Notes: generated by a model not told the origin, from the letters alone. DNA of 64,000 bases from Gyrodactylus bullatarudis (GCA_012064415.1 SSNU01000034.1:124001-188000), one strand, 5' to 3'. Counted from the first letter of the stretch, positions 50,601 through 63,163 are shown. Made by a program: numbers and translations.

Positions 50601-53600
50601 GGAACATTGTCTTTCAGATTACTGTTGGTTTATAAAAAATACAGATTAAAGATAGAGAATATTGTTGCACCCCCAAAATTTGTTTTATACTCAATCGAAT
50701 AACTTTGTAAAAACATTAATTGCAATTGTAGAAGAAATTCTGAACATTTAAATTTGATATAACAATTTTACTATATTTTATAATACAAGAAATGTAAACA
50801 AGAAAAATAAGATAATAATTCAGTGTTAATATTTTTGTGAATATGCGAATCATCGTTATTGTCTATACTGATTTAATCATTTATAATGAATCCTTCAGTT
50901 TTATACGAAATTATTGTGCTAATCAAAACGAACCAATCAGAATCGAGAAAAAATAAATCGAGAAAAATTGAGTGAAATCACTAATGAAAAAACCTTGAAT
51001 AACTTCTGAACCAAAAAAGATAAATGGTCATGCGAGGAATCATTGGATGGAGGAATAAATTTTACATTCTTTCCTCATTAAAATTTGTGATTTTATCAAA
51101 ATAAGATAGCCTGTTGAAGGGTTAAAACAAAAAAGTGCATGGCATTTTTCGCTAATTTTTCATCATTTTCCAACTTTAAGACCAATTTTAAGGATGATCC
51201 ATTCCAAAACCACGCTTGAACTTATAAGCATCAAAAAGTGAGCAACTTAGCAAATTTTTGGAAGCAGATTCGGAATCTGCGTAAAATTTTACACAAAAAT
51301 TTGTCGCAAAAATTTTTTTTTAATTTCCTCCAGTGTTATTTTTTCTTTGAAGATACTCATAATACTTATCCCCCCCTTTATCACCCCAAGGGATCAGTAT
51401 CGAATCGGGTTAAATCTTCAAAATCGATAAAAATATTTTGAGAGCTGAAAATATGGAAATTTGGCGCATTTTCGAAAATCAACAAAAGCCTAATTATAAC
51501 CTAACTGAATTTTTTCAGAACCTTTCTTATCTGTATACTTAAAATAGATCAATTGATGCTCTAGTAACAAGATAAATAAAATTATGAAAAAAATTTTTAA
51601 TAATGTTTTATTTTCAACTTGAATTCACATTATTTCTTCCAACAAAGTTGCAGAAATAACTTAAATCTTAATAGAATTGTTTTGAGACTTATTTAAAGTG
51701 GAATTTCTCTTTTTCTTCATGAATTTAACTATTCCAATCGTTTTAAAAAAATGTTTTAAAATTTGAAAATTTTTATTTTCGCGTTTCAATCATTACAGAA
51801 CTACAAAAAGATATGTTGGAGGGAACTTCAGTGGGATAATATTGATTAAATATTTGAATATTAATTTTACCATACATCTGTTTTTCTATATTTTTGAATA
51901 TTTTCATAATTACAGAAGAGAGAGTACCTAGAAGTATTCCTGAATAGATATACTCATTAAAAAACTTCAAAAACCATCAAAAAATATTTTACTAAGTTGT
52001 AAAGTAAATCAATGTCATTCAGTACAGGCAGTACTAACCATATCTGCAATTATTAAATTTCAACACAGGAAAAAGGGACCATGAATGCAATATTTAAAAG
52101 TTTATATCACAAAAGTGTAACTAAAAGTGAATTAATTTTTAGGGGTTCTCAAATCTCATGTAAAAAAGTAACCATATCTGCAAACGAGAATGTTCGAGTC
52201 ACCAATTTTGCAAATATTCCATTACAGAATCATGAAAAGATATTTCGCTACCATTACTCAATTCTTTAGCCCAAGTTCTGTCCTAGTCTCAACCTTAGAA
52301 GAAATAAGGTTTTAATTTCGCGCATGAATTATCTTGTTACTGTAAATTTTGAAATCGTGAATTCAGCATCTTAATTATTTAAGAGGGGATAACTCATAAT
52401 CTGATTGGCTTTAATTTTAAGCTATCACTAAGCCGGCCAGAAAATAGCACTTTTATCCTGAAAAATTGAATTTCAAAAGCAGCAAAAAATAGCAATACCC
52501 GAAATTCCCTACTTTCAAAAGTCACTTCTTCAAATATGGCCTATATTTATAATAATAATATGGAATATTTAATGAATGCATATTTTAGTCTTGTTGAAAC
52601 TAGGATTCTGATGACAAACCAATTAATTCAGAGGGAAGTATTGCCGGGCTTCTTCGAATACATTTATTGAATTATTTAATAAGGAATTCATTGAGAGGAT
52701 TAGAAGACTAGTGAATATTTAGTTGTAAAGCTTTTTTTTCACCGGATCTCGTCAGACTCTAAATACAGAATATTAGTACAATTATGGAATCCTCTGATTG
52801 GTTGATCAGGCTGAACTTTTGAGTTGATATTACGTATACGACCTCTAAATCAACAGTTTTAGGCGATCGCTCCATTTTAACGGGTTCGAAGGGGTTGATA
52901 ATATGTATAGGTCATGGATAAGAAACAAAGCCTTTATTTGTATTTTTGTTATTGTTTACATTATTTAATGATGATAAAAATAGAAAATAATAGTTTTTCT
53001 TGAAAAATAGGAAAATCAAAACAGACACAGTAATATGCTTTCCATCATTTGAATCAGATTTTATCGCTCATGAATAGGTTTTAAAAAATAACATTTGACC
53101 GCCCTAGTTATCAGTGATAGGGTTTTTTCTCGAATTTTTTTAAATGTGAGAAGAGTTCCTGTTTCATAGTTTGTTTGGTGGTATTTTCAATATATTGTAT
53201 CAAATTTGAATATTTGCCATATTGTTGGGATGATGTTAAAATAATTAAAGATTAATTTTATCATAACGATAGGCACTAATAGGCAGTTTTGGAAAATTTC
53301 GTCTAATCCTATTTTATAAAAATGTTCAACTATTTTCTGACTAAAGTTTCTCAATTTATCTAGGACTCTCGGATTATAATACATGGTTGAAATTACTTCC
53401 ATTGATCTTCTTCACTTAGATTCTACTAGGTGGGTTGGATCAGGTGGTCTTTTTTTCGAATCATAATATACATATTCTCTTTTCAAACTTTTCTCAGTAA
53501 GTAAGCTTTGATTGCTATTAAAACAGGTAGAATGTGTACATCTAACACTATCTATGTGTTTGTTTTTCTTTCAAAACTACATAATAATAATATATAAATT

Positions 53601-56600
53601 ATGTCATCATAGAATATATATAATATATCAAAAGTATATGAAAAAACATGAATTTTCATAGATGAGTGAGCATGAATACTTTGGAATAGATCATTATAAA
53701 TATATTGTATATTTTTTACCATAGTGGTTCATCGTGATCAACACCTAATTAGCTAAATTTTATTATTGAGAAACTATTTTTACATTTAGTAGTTGGAGAA
53801 GTGAAAAAATTTATTGATATCAATTGTAATTCATTATTAATATAACTTAATCTTAGATAATTTCAACGAGAAAAGATAGTAGTCTTCACATTAAGGATCC
53901 TGATCAAAGTTATCTTGGGACTTATCATTGTATAGCCATATCCTTCTTTGGCAATTGCTCAACTAAAGTCACCCTTGAAGAAGAGGACATTCGAAAGAGT
54001 ACAGGAAAAATTCATTTCTCAATTGACGAAGGGGTAGAGGAGATGTTATCTCGAGATACGGGGCCGCAAAAACGCTTTTATCGCGTCCCAAAAGTTGAAA
54101 GATTATATCCGAATCAAAAGATTAATCAAATACCCATAGACCATGATGATGAGTCAAGAGTAGACCCTTTTAATTTCTGGCGTATCCACGATACTCTTCT
54201 TTACAAGACACCACAACCAGAGAGAACCAATTTTATCATAAAGAAAGCAAATAAAATAACAAATAACAACTCCTCACCAAGTTCTCCGTGCAATGAGAAT
54301 CGTAGAACTTCAAAAGAAAGCAGAAGAGATATCTCAAGGATTAATCTGGAGAAGAAACTCCTCCCCTTTTACCGACACCAGATCCCTTTCGAGGAGACAG
54401 ACCTTGATCTTCTCGATGCTGATGACCTCAAGTTAACAACAAGTGATGATTGCATCGAATCAGTTAATAGGTGTGTGTCTTGCAGTTAATTAAAGTTGAA
54501 CAGAATTTGTATTACATCATTAATTTTTCTCTTGCTTTTGCAGAAAAATATCTGTTGACTATGAGAGCAAATTGATTTCTAAAAAGGTGAGTTTATTATC
54601 TTATTTCTTGCCAACTTGATTATAGAACGCTATTTCATGATAATAATATATTAAGTCAAAACATTGATAATTTTTCAATTGAACGGTTAAAATTACGTCC
54701 GCTTAAATTAAATTATATTATCTTCGCCTCTATGATAAGTATAGGCGGTAAAAATGCTTCTTTTGCTATTTGATTTAAGGCATTTTGTGTATGTTTTATA
54801 GTTTCTGAAATAGTTTTGCTATTTTGAATGCAAATTATCTGCTAATAAATCTTCTTGATTTGCTCATCAAACGAGCATTTCTTTCTTACTCGTGATATAA
54901 TCGTTGACAAGTCAAGATCAAAATAAGATCTTCGTTCTCATACGAAATCAACTCTATTAGATACCTTTAACTGTAATGTTGAACGCATTGACTCAGTACG
55001 GTCTATAAAAATTAAGAACTTTTTTATTTAACTTGAATATTATTTGATAACAATTCTTAGACCAATCAGAGTACAGATATTAAATCCTTTTCATTAAATT
55101 CATTTGAATTACCTAGCAAAGCTTGGTCGGAATAAGACTGAATTATTAAACCTATAAAAATCCAAGTTTAATATCTAATGAAGAGAATTTAAAATTGAAA
55201 TGAAGAACAAGAATTTGAATGTTAATTATCTTTTTTAGATTCGATAGTGTTTAAATTGATTTGAATGATTTATGAGGATTTAAATCGTTGAATAATTTCC
55301 TGACTATAGTGAATTTATATATTAAAAAAATATATATTCAAAAATGATCTAAATATTAAAGGACATTATAATTTTGTTTTTTAGGTCTTTTCTGAATTCT
55401 ATTTCAAATTGATCGGTTTTTAAAAGATTTTTGAGAAATTTGCTGCATCTATTGAAAATGGCAAGCTTTTTCATGTGGTCGATTTCAGAGTTTTTCAATT
55501 CTCTTCAGGTCAAGTTGGAAATTTTTATTGATTTTAATGTGGGAGAGTGATCAATAGTTGATTTTTACGATGAGATTATGACAAAAAAACCGATGATCAC
55601 CATAAAAATTTTGATAAATTCGTCATTTTTCAGGGATCTTGAAATGATAAATTTCATCGACTTTCAGGTAGGGAAGATGATCAAAAAATCATAATTTAAT
55701 TTTGACACGGTTATGAGGTGATTCTCAAAACCAGATTCAGAATATTTAATTTCTTTGACTAATTGTGATCCTAAAAATCATTGTCTGATCACTCTCCCAC
55801 ATTGAAATCAACAAAAATTTTCAAATCAAAAGTTCAAAAAATGGGATTTTGGCGCTACTTTCCGTATTTTCCTTAAAAATTTATTTTTTCTAAATTTATT
55901 TTCTCAGTATCGTGAAAGAGGGCCTCATGATCTAGATTCCAAAAAATCTTGATCAAATTCGATTTCTTGATGAAAAATTTAAGAATTTTGTAAAAATCAT
56001 AAATTCCCATCTTCATATTAACTAGGTGTACTTTGAAAAGATGTTTGTTTTGAATAAGACTTGCAATCATTTTTAGATTAATATCTAATTTTAGATATAA
56101 AAATTAGAATACTTTAGGCTCTACGATATTACATTTCCAAATTTTGAAGCCATATCGATTGCCTGTTATTATTTGAAAATCAAAAAAATTCAAATGGAAA
56201 ATTCATCAATCTTGGGAAAATTTTATTTCTCTGCGAAAAAACCATTCATCTGTAAATAATTCAAATATTTATCTGATGGTGAAAAGAATACATCTCGCTA
56301 TTCTATCCTCGAAATTCAAGTTGAAATTTCAGAGTAGAATGAGAAGGAACCTAATTGATATAAAGATAAGAATTTACAAAGAAACTCGATATCTATCTAC
56401 AGAAAGTCAGGAAATATAAATTTTTTTGAATTACACGATTAAATGAGGTGTTGAAATAAATAAAATTGTAGGTCGTTTTTCTAATTTCGAAAATACACCA
56501 AATTTCCACTTTTTCAACTTTCGAAACCAAAATATTTTGTCGATTTAAAAGATTTAAAGCAATCAGATACTCAGATTACGGATTGAGTTTTGACAAAGAA

Positions 56601-59600
56601 TTTGAATTCCCCTGAAGAAGTTCACAGTAATCCGTTATAGTTGTGGGAAACCGAAAAATCAGAATTTTTCATTTATCACAAAGGGGAATGAAACAAAATT
56701 AAAGTAAAAGTTAAAAATCGAGAGTTTCTTTGAAGTCAAATTAAAATTTTTAGACAAACCTTTTTATAAATAAATTATTGGTTTAAATCGCCGGAGATTT
56801 TGAGTTCAAAGGTTGAAAATAGGGAATTTTTAAATTCAAAAATCAGCCCATATTTGCTCAGATGGAATTTTTCTGATTTTTTTTTCCACAACTTATTAGC
56901 TCAATTTAATATGGAATTCAAAAAATTATTTCATTCCTGACTTTCCGGAAGAAAAATATTGAATTTTTTGTAAAAGTAAGGTTAAATTATTTGAGTTGAA
57001 AAATTTTGCTGATTTCAAAGTGAGAGAATGATAAAAAGTTGATTTTCAGGATCCTGACTAGACAAAGAAATGAAATTTGCTGAACCTGATTTTGAGAAAC
57101 ATCCAATTATCGTGTGAAATTTTTGATCATTTTCATCGTGTTAATTAACTAAAGCCTAAAAAATAATAGCAAAAAAAATTTTCCATACTGGATACCAAAA
57201 AAATTTATAAAAATGCGTCCAACACCTTTAAAACCTTAGCATTTCGAGATTTATTCAAAATAAATTAATGTCTAATAAATTATTAGTAATAATTATCATA
57301 ATCCTCATAAATTATCAGAAAAGTAAACGTGAATGGTTTCTCAGAATAAACTTTCTCTCTAACTAATGCATTGTCCAATAGGAATTCATGGTTGTATCTG
57401 TGAGATAGAAAAAATGTAAACTAATTCACATTTTAATTAATAAGCTGGTAAATTAGCAAATTATTTACACATCGTATATATTTATAAAATGGTTTTAATG
57501 AAGAAACTTGTCTTTTTTAAGTCAATTGTAAAAATTTAATATGATAATTTTCCCTTTTAGATAAAGAGTAACAGTGAGACGACACATTTCGGACATTCTA
57601 GGGACCTTGACCAGGTCGAGTTATCAGATGACAAGAGTAATTTATCTTGCAATCAACAGAGCTATTCACAAATCAAGGATATGTTCATGAATACAATGAA
57701 GAATAATAAAAATATGACCAAGAATAAAAATCAAGATGACTTTCCCACCAAGTTGGTCAATAAAACAAATTCAAGTGAGTTTTAAATTTGGAATAAGTTA
57801 AACAAAATTGTAAAAAATTATAAATTTAAAACGTTTTTTATTGTTTTATATTTATAATTTTAACTTGAATTCATATTATTTCTTTCCTCAAAGTTGTAAA
57901 AATGATTTAAATCCTTTTAAAATTTTGAGCTTGCTGACTCGAAGTCATGGTAGTGTTAAGAACGAACGAAGGATTATTGGTGAATAAAGCTTTATTTTCG
58001 TCGGTTCTCTTCAGACCAAACACCGACTTAAGATATATTTATATACATGCAAGATTAAGGAACATTATAAAATCTGACGAATAGCAATTAATCATCCAAG
58101 ATTGACCAATGGGGGTTGAGTGTGCTCATACTCTTGGGGCTGTGAGGAATACATCTATTGTCTGATTGTTAGTTGGTAATCGTTTTCTCTGTTTCCCCTT
58201 TCTTTTTTGTTGCTTAGGTGATGTCGACAGATTTCTTTTTCGTGATGGAGTAGGGGCTTGTACTTCTGGCTGAGAAAAATACCTTTTTCGATCATCGTGG
58301 GGTACAGTAGAAATTTGGTTACTAGGGTTTTGTGAGTTGGATTCATTTGATGATTTGCAACTAGAGGAGGTGTTAATATCAACTGATGTCGAGGTTTGAG
58401 TTTTTGCCAATATAGTTGCTGGGTCATCGTTATTTGATCCATTTATTTGTGTAGAGGTGAACATTGGACCGCTCTCGGATTGTTTTGTATCAACTGATGT
58501 TGAGGTGGAGGGTAAAATTTCCGATTTTGGGTCTAAGTTTTGAGTTGGAGATGGGGGACTCACAGGGGACCCTCTGGTCATCTTTGAAACTTTCTTAATT
58601 ATCTTGGATGCTTTGTGGAAATTGACACCTGTGAAACCTAACTTCCTGCCCAATATTTTCTGTGCACATAGCGAGGGTAACTCCTCATTCACCAGCTTCG
58701 CCTCAGCTATCTCCAAGACTTTTTGGATTTGGTGCTTACTGAGCTTTGGATCTGCGGCGTATCTGATTCTGAAGTTCTCGATTCCCGCCGAGTGGCTAGT
58801 CGTACGTAAATGTTCCTGTATAGAAGAACCGTCATTGCTGGGATTGAGATGCTCTTTGATCCTAGCTGAAATGGGCCTTACAGTCATGCCAATGTATGAT
58901 TGGCTGCAGGAGCATTTGAATTCGTAGACGACACCTTTCCTATTGAGCCAATTGACCGGATCCTTGTTTCGGTCATTGAGCAACTTTGTTGTCTTCGACA
59001 GGAACCGTACCTTGTGTCCAGGGAAGGTTTCTGTTGTGATTTTTGTCAACTTGTTTCTCAATACGGAATTGGGAACATCACCTTTAAATGGGAGTTTGAG
59101 CAAAAGATGTTTAGTGTTGGTTTCGTCCATTGTTTTGTCCTTCTCTTTCACTCTGGCGTGTTTTCTAATAAATCCTTTGGGGTAGCCACATTGTTCAAAC
59201 CTGTTAAAAGCCTTTTTCCGCTCCTCTTCCTGAAGATGTGTGGAGATCACTCGCTGTATTTTCAGAAATTCACTTCTCACCACACTTGTTTTTGTTTCGA
59301 TTGGATTGAAACTCGTAAATGGCATATATTGCATAGGGATACCGGGCTTTCTGTGTATTCTGGAGATGAAGTCTTCTGTACTTGGGCGTCTCTCGATGGA
59401 AGCTTCAAGGAAACTCAGGGAATTATCGGTTTCTCTTTCCATCGTGAACTTCAATCGGTGGTGGATTTGGTTAAGTTCAGCAAGAATTTCATCTGGATCC
59501 TGGTCATCTTTCAACAGGAGGAAAGTGTCGTCCATATAACGTAGGTATAGGTTGTAACTTTTGATGATGTTGGCCATCTTGGAGGATTCTAAAGAGGCCA

Positions 59601-62600
59601 AAAATACGTCAGCTAGGAGTGGACCAAGGGGGGTTCCCATCGCAACTTCATCTTTTTGTCGAAAGTAGGAGCCATCAAATTTGAAATCAACATTTTGAAC
59701 TGTCATAAAGATAAGTGAGCAGACATCCTCGGCCGTCATTGGGATGGTCGTTGAATCCTCACATTTGATCAATTCAGGCTGGTCTGTAAGCACCTTTCGT
59801 ATGAAGTTGACTGTTTCATTCAGAGGCACATTGGTGAAGAGGGATGAGACGTCAAAGGAAACCATCTGACCAGTAAACGGGTTTTTGTTTCTTAGTCTGT
59901 AAATAAAATCATATACATTAACAACCGAGTGTGGACATAGATGATCTCTAAGAGGTTTTAAAACATCAGCCAACCATTGTACTAATCCATGCTGAGGGCT
60001 TGGCGTCATATCGAGAATTGGTTAAAATTGCTTTTTCAATAGCTCAAAAAGAAATTTCTTTTATTTTTCATGAATATTAAAATTTTGATAGGTCAAAAAA
60101 CGTTATAAATTCAAAAATTTAAAAATTTTGTTTATCTTATTCCAGAAGCATTGAAAGGTATTTGAATATCTTCTGGAAAATAAGAGCACTAGCGAAATCA
60201 GAAAAATAGATTACGAATTTTACAAACATTAATACTGTATCTATATTTTTAACTGTCGTGTATCTCTGACTAAGAAATTTAAATTCAATCTTGTTTCTTG
60301 TGTATACTTTTATAAGAAAACTCGTGAGATTTGATGAACTGAATTTTTAATAATTCTCACCATAGTAGTATGAATCATTTTTAAGTTAGTCTGTGAAAAA
60401 CAAATGTTGTGATACAGTCATCTTTATTTTGTTCAAAATTTCAAACTTTTTCATACATTTCTCCTCATTAAAAAAAATGAAGATCGAAATAAAAATTCTG
60501 TCATAGTATGAGAATTTTTATTCTCAGTGCTTCTACATAAGTTTTAATTAAAAAAACGTTTTATAATTATTTTAAGTTGAATTCGCATTATTTCTTTCAA
60601 CAAACTTGCAGAAATGATTTTGAGAAACATTAAAAATGATATTTCCATTATTTTTATTATACAGAAGTATAAAAAGATATTTTGGAGCAAAATTCGATAG
60701 GATGATGTTAAAATACTTGAAGATTGGCGATTTTAGTAATTTTGGAAATAAAACGATTAAGCTCTTCAGATCAACAAAATTCAATATGGCCTATATTTCT
60801 ATTTGAGTTTGCAAATTGTTTCTTTACCTTTTGCATGACTAGAAAGGAGAGAATTGAATTGATTTCTTTGATGTATTTCTTTTCGTTAGTCCCTGGGGAA
60901 AAAACTGACAAGAAATAAACTTGCCGAATCAAAGTCATTCATGATTTATTAAAAGAGTGTGTATTAGATTTACACCTAGTTAATATGAAGATGGGAATTT
61001 ATGATTTTTACATGAATTCTTAAATTTTTCATCAAAAAAAAATATCCTAAAAATCAACTTTTGATCACTCTTCCACATTTAAATCAACAAAAATTTTCTA
61101 CTCAAAGTTCAAAAAAATGGGAATTTGGCGCTTCTTCAAGATTCCAATATATATATGCTGTATTTTCCTTAAAAATTTTTTCCTCCTTATCATGAAATAG
61201 GGCCTCCTGATCTAGACTCCAAAAAATCTTGATCAAATTCGATTTCTTGATAAAAAAATTTAAAAATTTTGTAAAACTCATAAATTCCCATCTTCATATT
61301 AACTAGCTTTAGATGGAATTTCGTAAAACTAATGAAACCAACTCTTATTTTGTTTTAATAATCTTTAAGCTATTTCGAAATCATTCCACCGTGTCTGAGT
61401 CAACTCTTTAAATGCTTCTGAAATTTAAAAAAATTCGGAAATTTTCAAATTTTGAACGTTTTTTATTTTATTTTTTGTTAATTCTATTCTATTCTATTTA
61501 TTAATTGTATCTTCATGTCAATTAGGTTTAGTTAAAAAATAGCTTAAATTTATTGTTTAAATGATTTTTTAGAGCATTTAAAGATGTTTTTTTAATTAGT
61601 TTTACGAAATTTTATCTAAATCTAGTGTGTATAAACTTGCATTATTTTTGAATGTAGGCACAACAATATCCAGTTATTCTTCCTCGGATAATTTAACGGA
61701 GAATAAGCTGTGCAAATCGTACAAAATCCACAAGAATGAAGTATCCAATCTAGCGAGCTCAGTGGAATCTCTTGCCTGTGATAAATCCCAACGTGAGAAA
61801 CCTCAATTTTTGAAAAATAATTATCATAATCACAAACTCTAGTTAAATAGGTCTATTTTTCACTGTTCCACTCTTGTTGAAATTTGTAAAAAAAGAGAAA
61901 TCTTAATCTAAAATTGCTTCTCCTTTGGAAAATGAAGGGTTTAGATTACCCATTTGACCAGTTACTTATTTTCATTAATAGTTACTTGAAGTCTCAGAGA
62001 ATTTTTTTCTTTGATAAGCATTTAATTTTTGGCTATTCTGGTTTGTGAATACGTTGATTACAAATCTACAGTTGTTTTAGTTCGGAAGTTATCGATCAAA
62101 AATTGTGTCATTTTTGATCCAACAACAGGCTATCTTTGTAGTTTTACCAGATAGAGTTCAGGCGATTGTATATTTGAATTCTACTGGTATGATTACTTCA
62201 TAAATGTTATCTTACTTTTTATGCATGACTCTGGGAAGTAGGTTTTCAAAAAAACTTTTGAAAAGAATCAACCCTCTTTGAATCAGTATAGCACGAGTTT
62301 GACGAATGATAGAGTATTCCAGGAGATTAATAAATTTCCTATCGAATGGGGAACGAAGTATTTTCTTACGCTTAAATAAATAATAATTAGCTGCTAAAAT
62401 AATCTCTTTTAAATATTCTGATCCAAAGGAAAAAAGTTCAAGATGTGAAGTTTAGGATCCATGATTATCTCAGAAATCTGAGCAGGATTTTTTATCAGAT
62501 TTGCTATTTTTGATCATAGGAGTTTAACTCATTATCGAGTAAAATAATTCCTTAAGGATGGCGGGTCTGTTAAAAATTATCACTCATCCTCAACATTAAC

Positions 62601-63163
62601 TTCTGATAGATTTCAAGTCTTTTTACATAAGTTTACAGAAATAACTAAAATATTTTCTCGTTATTTTAGAAGATTCCGGAGTTGTTCGAGAACAACTTGA
62701 CTTCAATAAAGCCCGTAGTAAATTCTTCCAGCTGGACAATGACCCAAATTTTATTCGTATGCAACCTCAATTATAATAATATGTAACAATTATGATAGTC
62801 TAACAATTCAAATTTTCAGGGAAGCCTATTATTACTGGGCCAAAGAAAAACGTTGAGCCCTTGAAGGAAATAACGCCAAAGGTGATCAGAATACATGATG
62901 TGTCAAAGGATGCCATCAATGATACCTATCCAGCAAGTGAAAGTGGCTCTCTTAAGGAGAATCTAGATCAAAAAAAAGATCCGATAGCTAGCCAAGTTAA
63001 ATTGGTTGAATTTCCAACGAAACAGGTATCCTCCAAGAATATAACTGTTAATCAAAGAGAGCATTTGAAGGCATTATATCAAGAACAATGTCTGAAAGAA
63101 GCCAATGAAGACGTCAACGAGATACATCAACCAAGTGAGATATTTCATGAAATATATGAATAG
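47636..63163 (+). CDS. Protein with one immunoglobulin (I-set-like) domain, function unknown
   Basis: Exons 47636-48064, 53857-54470, 54544-54586, 57561-57774, 61658-61792, 62670-62756, 62820-63163 join in consistent phase to 621 residues. Residues 1-85 are basic and Ser/Thr-rich with no signal peptide (RDKFRLRFHSKSFN). An Ig domain spans about 105-185: DDISFIWEKGG in exon 1 and SLHIKDPDQSYLGTYHCIAIS in exon 2, with the F-strand Y-x-C present but the B-strand Cys position occupied by Val (VSISVQL). The remainder is low-complexity and charged. A lone intracellular Ig domain suggests a cytoskeletal or muscle-type protein, but I cannot name an orthologue. Introns reach 5.8 kb and contain transposable elements. 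Upstream exons cannot be excluded. Confidence 0.7.
49200..49605. repeat. Foldback-family fragment
   Basis: TTTTTTCATCAAGAATTCGAACGATTTTTTG, AAAAATATGGTATTTATAAAATTTCGATTTGA and TTTTGTTGATTTGAATGTGG follow in the family order. Within intron 1 of the Ig-domain gene. Confidence 0.5.
50371..50649 (+). pseudogene. Transposon-derived ORF relic
   Basis: 92 codons including LNFFGNRDPNARILVEKLL, LGCLMNLKLHFLRFHFDFF, TISDEQGEKMHQMMMSIEER and LSDYCWFIKN. This matches a multi-copy protein family I know from arthropod genomes (pattern LHFLHSHLDFFP, SDEQGERFHQ, MADYCW), regarded as a mobile-element product. The 5' part is missing. Inside intron 1 of the Ig-domain gene. Confidence 0.55.
51595..51990. repeat. 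Dispersed repeat also at 57.86 and 60.57 kb
   Basis: CAACTTGAATTCACATTATTTCTTCCAACAAAGTTGCAGAAAT at 51614-51656 recurs at 57860-57910 and 60580-60620; the following ACAGAAxTAxAAAAAGATAT segment also recurs at 60661. Origin unknown. Confidence 0.55.
52721..52758 (-). ncRNA. Small hammerhead-like motif, 8-nt helix II (copy 7)
   Basis: Minus strand: AGT, CTGACGA, GATCCGGT, GAA, an AAAGCTTT-centred segment, ACT. Position 7 of the core (C here) is the tolerated variable base. Its plus-strand flank (GAGGATTAGAAGACTAGTGAATATTTAG) matches copy 6. Confidence 0.42.
55480..56030. repeat. Foldback element, longer subfamily
   Basis: TTTTATTGATTTTAATGTGGGAGAGTGATCA at 55526-55556 is mirrored at 55787-55825; the right end AAATTCCCATCTTCATATTAACTAG equals the right end at 61280-61305. 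Lies in intron 3 of the Ig-domain gene. Confidence 0.65.
56330..57130. repeat. Two decayed foldback-family pieces
   Basis: CTAATTGATATAAAGATAAGAATTTAC near 56352 is a degraded left terminus; TGATTTCAAAGTGAGAGAATG and GATTTTCAGGATCCTGACTAGACAAAG near 57010-57065 are internal words of the family. Boundaries approximate. Confidence 0.45.
57977..58019 (-). ncRNA. Small hammerhead-like motif, 8-nt helix II (copy 8)
   Basis: Minus strand: TTGGT, CTGAAGA, GAACCGAC, GAA, the perfect palindrome AATAAAGCTTTATT, C (H17), ACCAA. Helix I is perfect and H17 is the preferred C. It lies in the 3' untranslated end of the 58-60 kb Penelope-like element, about 110 nt after its stop codon. Confidence 0.6.
58126..60009 (-). 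CDS. Penelope-like reverse transcriptase with GIY-YIG endonuclease (N-terminus missing)
   Basis: 627 codons, no stops. Reverse transcriptase motif A is SFDVSSLFTNVP (residues 51-62), motif B is VAMGTPLGPLLADVFLASLE (122-141), motif C is YLRYMDDTFLL (155-165) with both catalytic Asp. Residues about 360-430 form the GIY-YIG nuclease (VYEFKCSCSQSYIGMTVRPI, then ARIKEHL and IQEHLR). A Ser/Thr-rich tail ends in a basic stretch (KQQKRKGKQRKRLP) that may be a nuclear signal. The finger part of the reverse transcriptase that normally precedes motif A is absent: the frame starts at about SPQHGLVQWLADVLKPL, so this copy is a 5'-truncated insertion and probably not able to move by itself. The Met at 60009 is only the first in frame. 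Confidence 0.85.
   Translation of the reverse strand: MTPSPQHGLVQWLADVLKPLRDHLCPHSVVNVYDFIYRLRNKNPFTGQMVSFDVSSLFTNVPLNETVNFIRKVLTDQPELIKCEDSTTIPMTAEDVCSLIFMTVQNVDFKFDGSYFRQKDEVAMGTPLGPLLADVFLASLESSKMANIIKSYNLYLRYMDDTFLLLKDDQDPDEILAELNQIHHRLKFTMERETDNSLSFLEASIERRPSTEDFISRIHRKPGIPMQYMPFTSFNPIETKTSVVRSEFLKIQRVISTHLQEEERKKAFNRFEQCGYPKGFIRKHARVKEKDKTMDETNTKHLLLKLPFKGDVPNSVLRNKLTKITTETFPGHKVRFLSKTTKLLNDRNKDPVNWLNRKGVVYEFKCSCSQSYIGMTVRPISARIKEHLNPSNDGSSIQEHLRTTSHSAGIENFRIRYAADPKLSKHQIQKVLEIAEAKLVNEELPSLCAQKILGRKLGFTGVNFHKASKIIKKVSKMTRGSPVSPPSPTQNLDPKSEILPSTSTSVDTKQSESGPMFTSTQINGSNNDDPATILAKTQTSTSVDINTSSSCKSSNESNSQNPSNQISTVPHDDRKRYFSQPEVQAPTPSRKRNLSTSPKQQKRKGKQRKRLPTNNQTIDVFLTAPRV
60575..60765. repeat. 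Second copy of the 51.6-kb dispersed repeat
   Basis: AGTTGAATTCGCATTATTTCTTTCAACAAACTTGCAGAAAT and the ATTATACAGAAGTATAAAAAGATATTTTGGAG segment parallel 51614-51830. The small ORF on the minus strand is not persuasive. Confidence 0.5.
60965..61315. repeat. Short foldback element (internal deletion derivative)
   Basis: Starts CTAGTTAATATGAAGATGGGAATTTATGATTTTTAC and ends with its reverse complement at 61277-61312. The left arm is much shortened; the right arm matches 55790-56028. Confidence 0.7.

Larger units (their letters stand above)
57921..60020 (-). mobile_element. 5'-truncated Penelope-like retroelement in an intron
   Basis: Includes the 627-codon frame at 58126-60009 and about 200 bp of 3' untranslated sequence with a hammerhead-like motif, ending near AGCTCAAAA, the same terminus as the stub at 4353-4440. 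The element is visibly richer in G+C than its AT-rich surroundings and its frame is unbroken, so insertion looks recent. It lies in the intron between exons 4 and 5 of the Ig-domain gene, antisense to it. I could not find a convincing target duplication. Confidence 0.8.

Noticed and set aside
58900..59544. Plus-strand ORF of 214 codons
   Set aside because: Antisense shadow of the Penelope-like frame; no recognisable domain on that strand.
60572..60784. Minus-strand ORF of 70 codons
   Set aside because: It lies in a dispersed repeat and has no match that I recognise.
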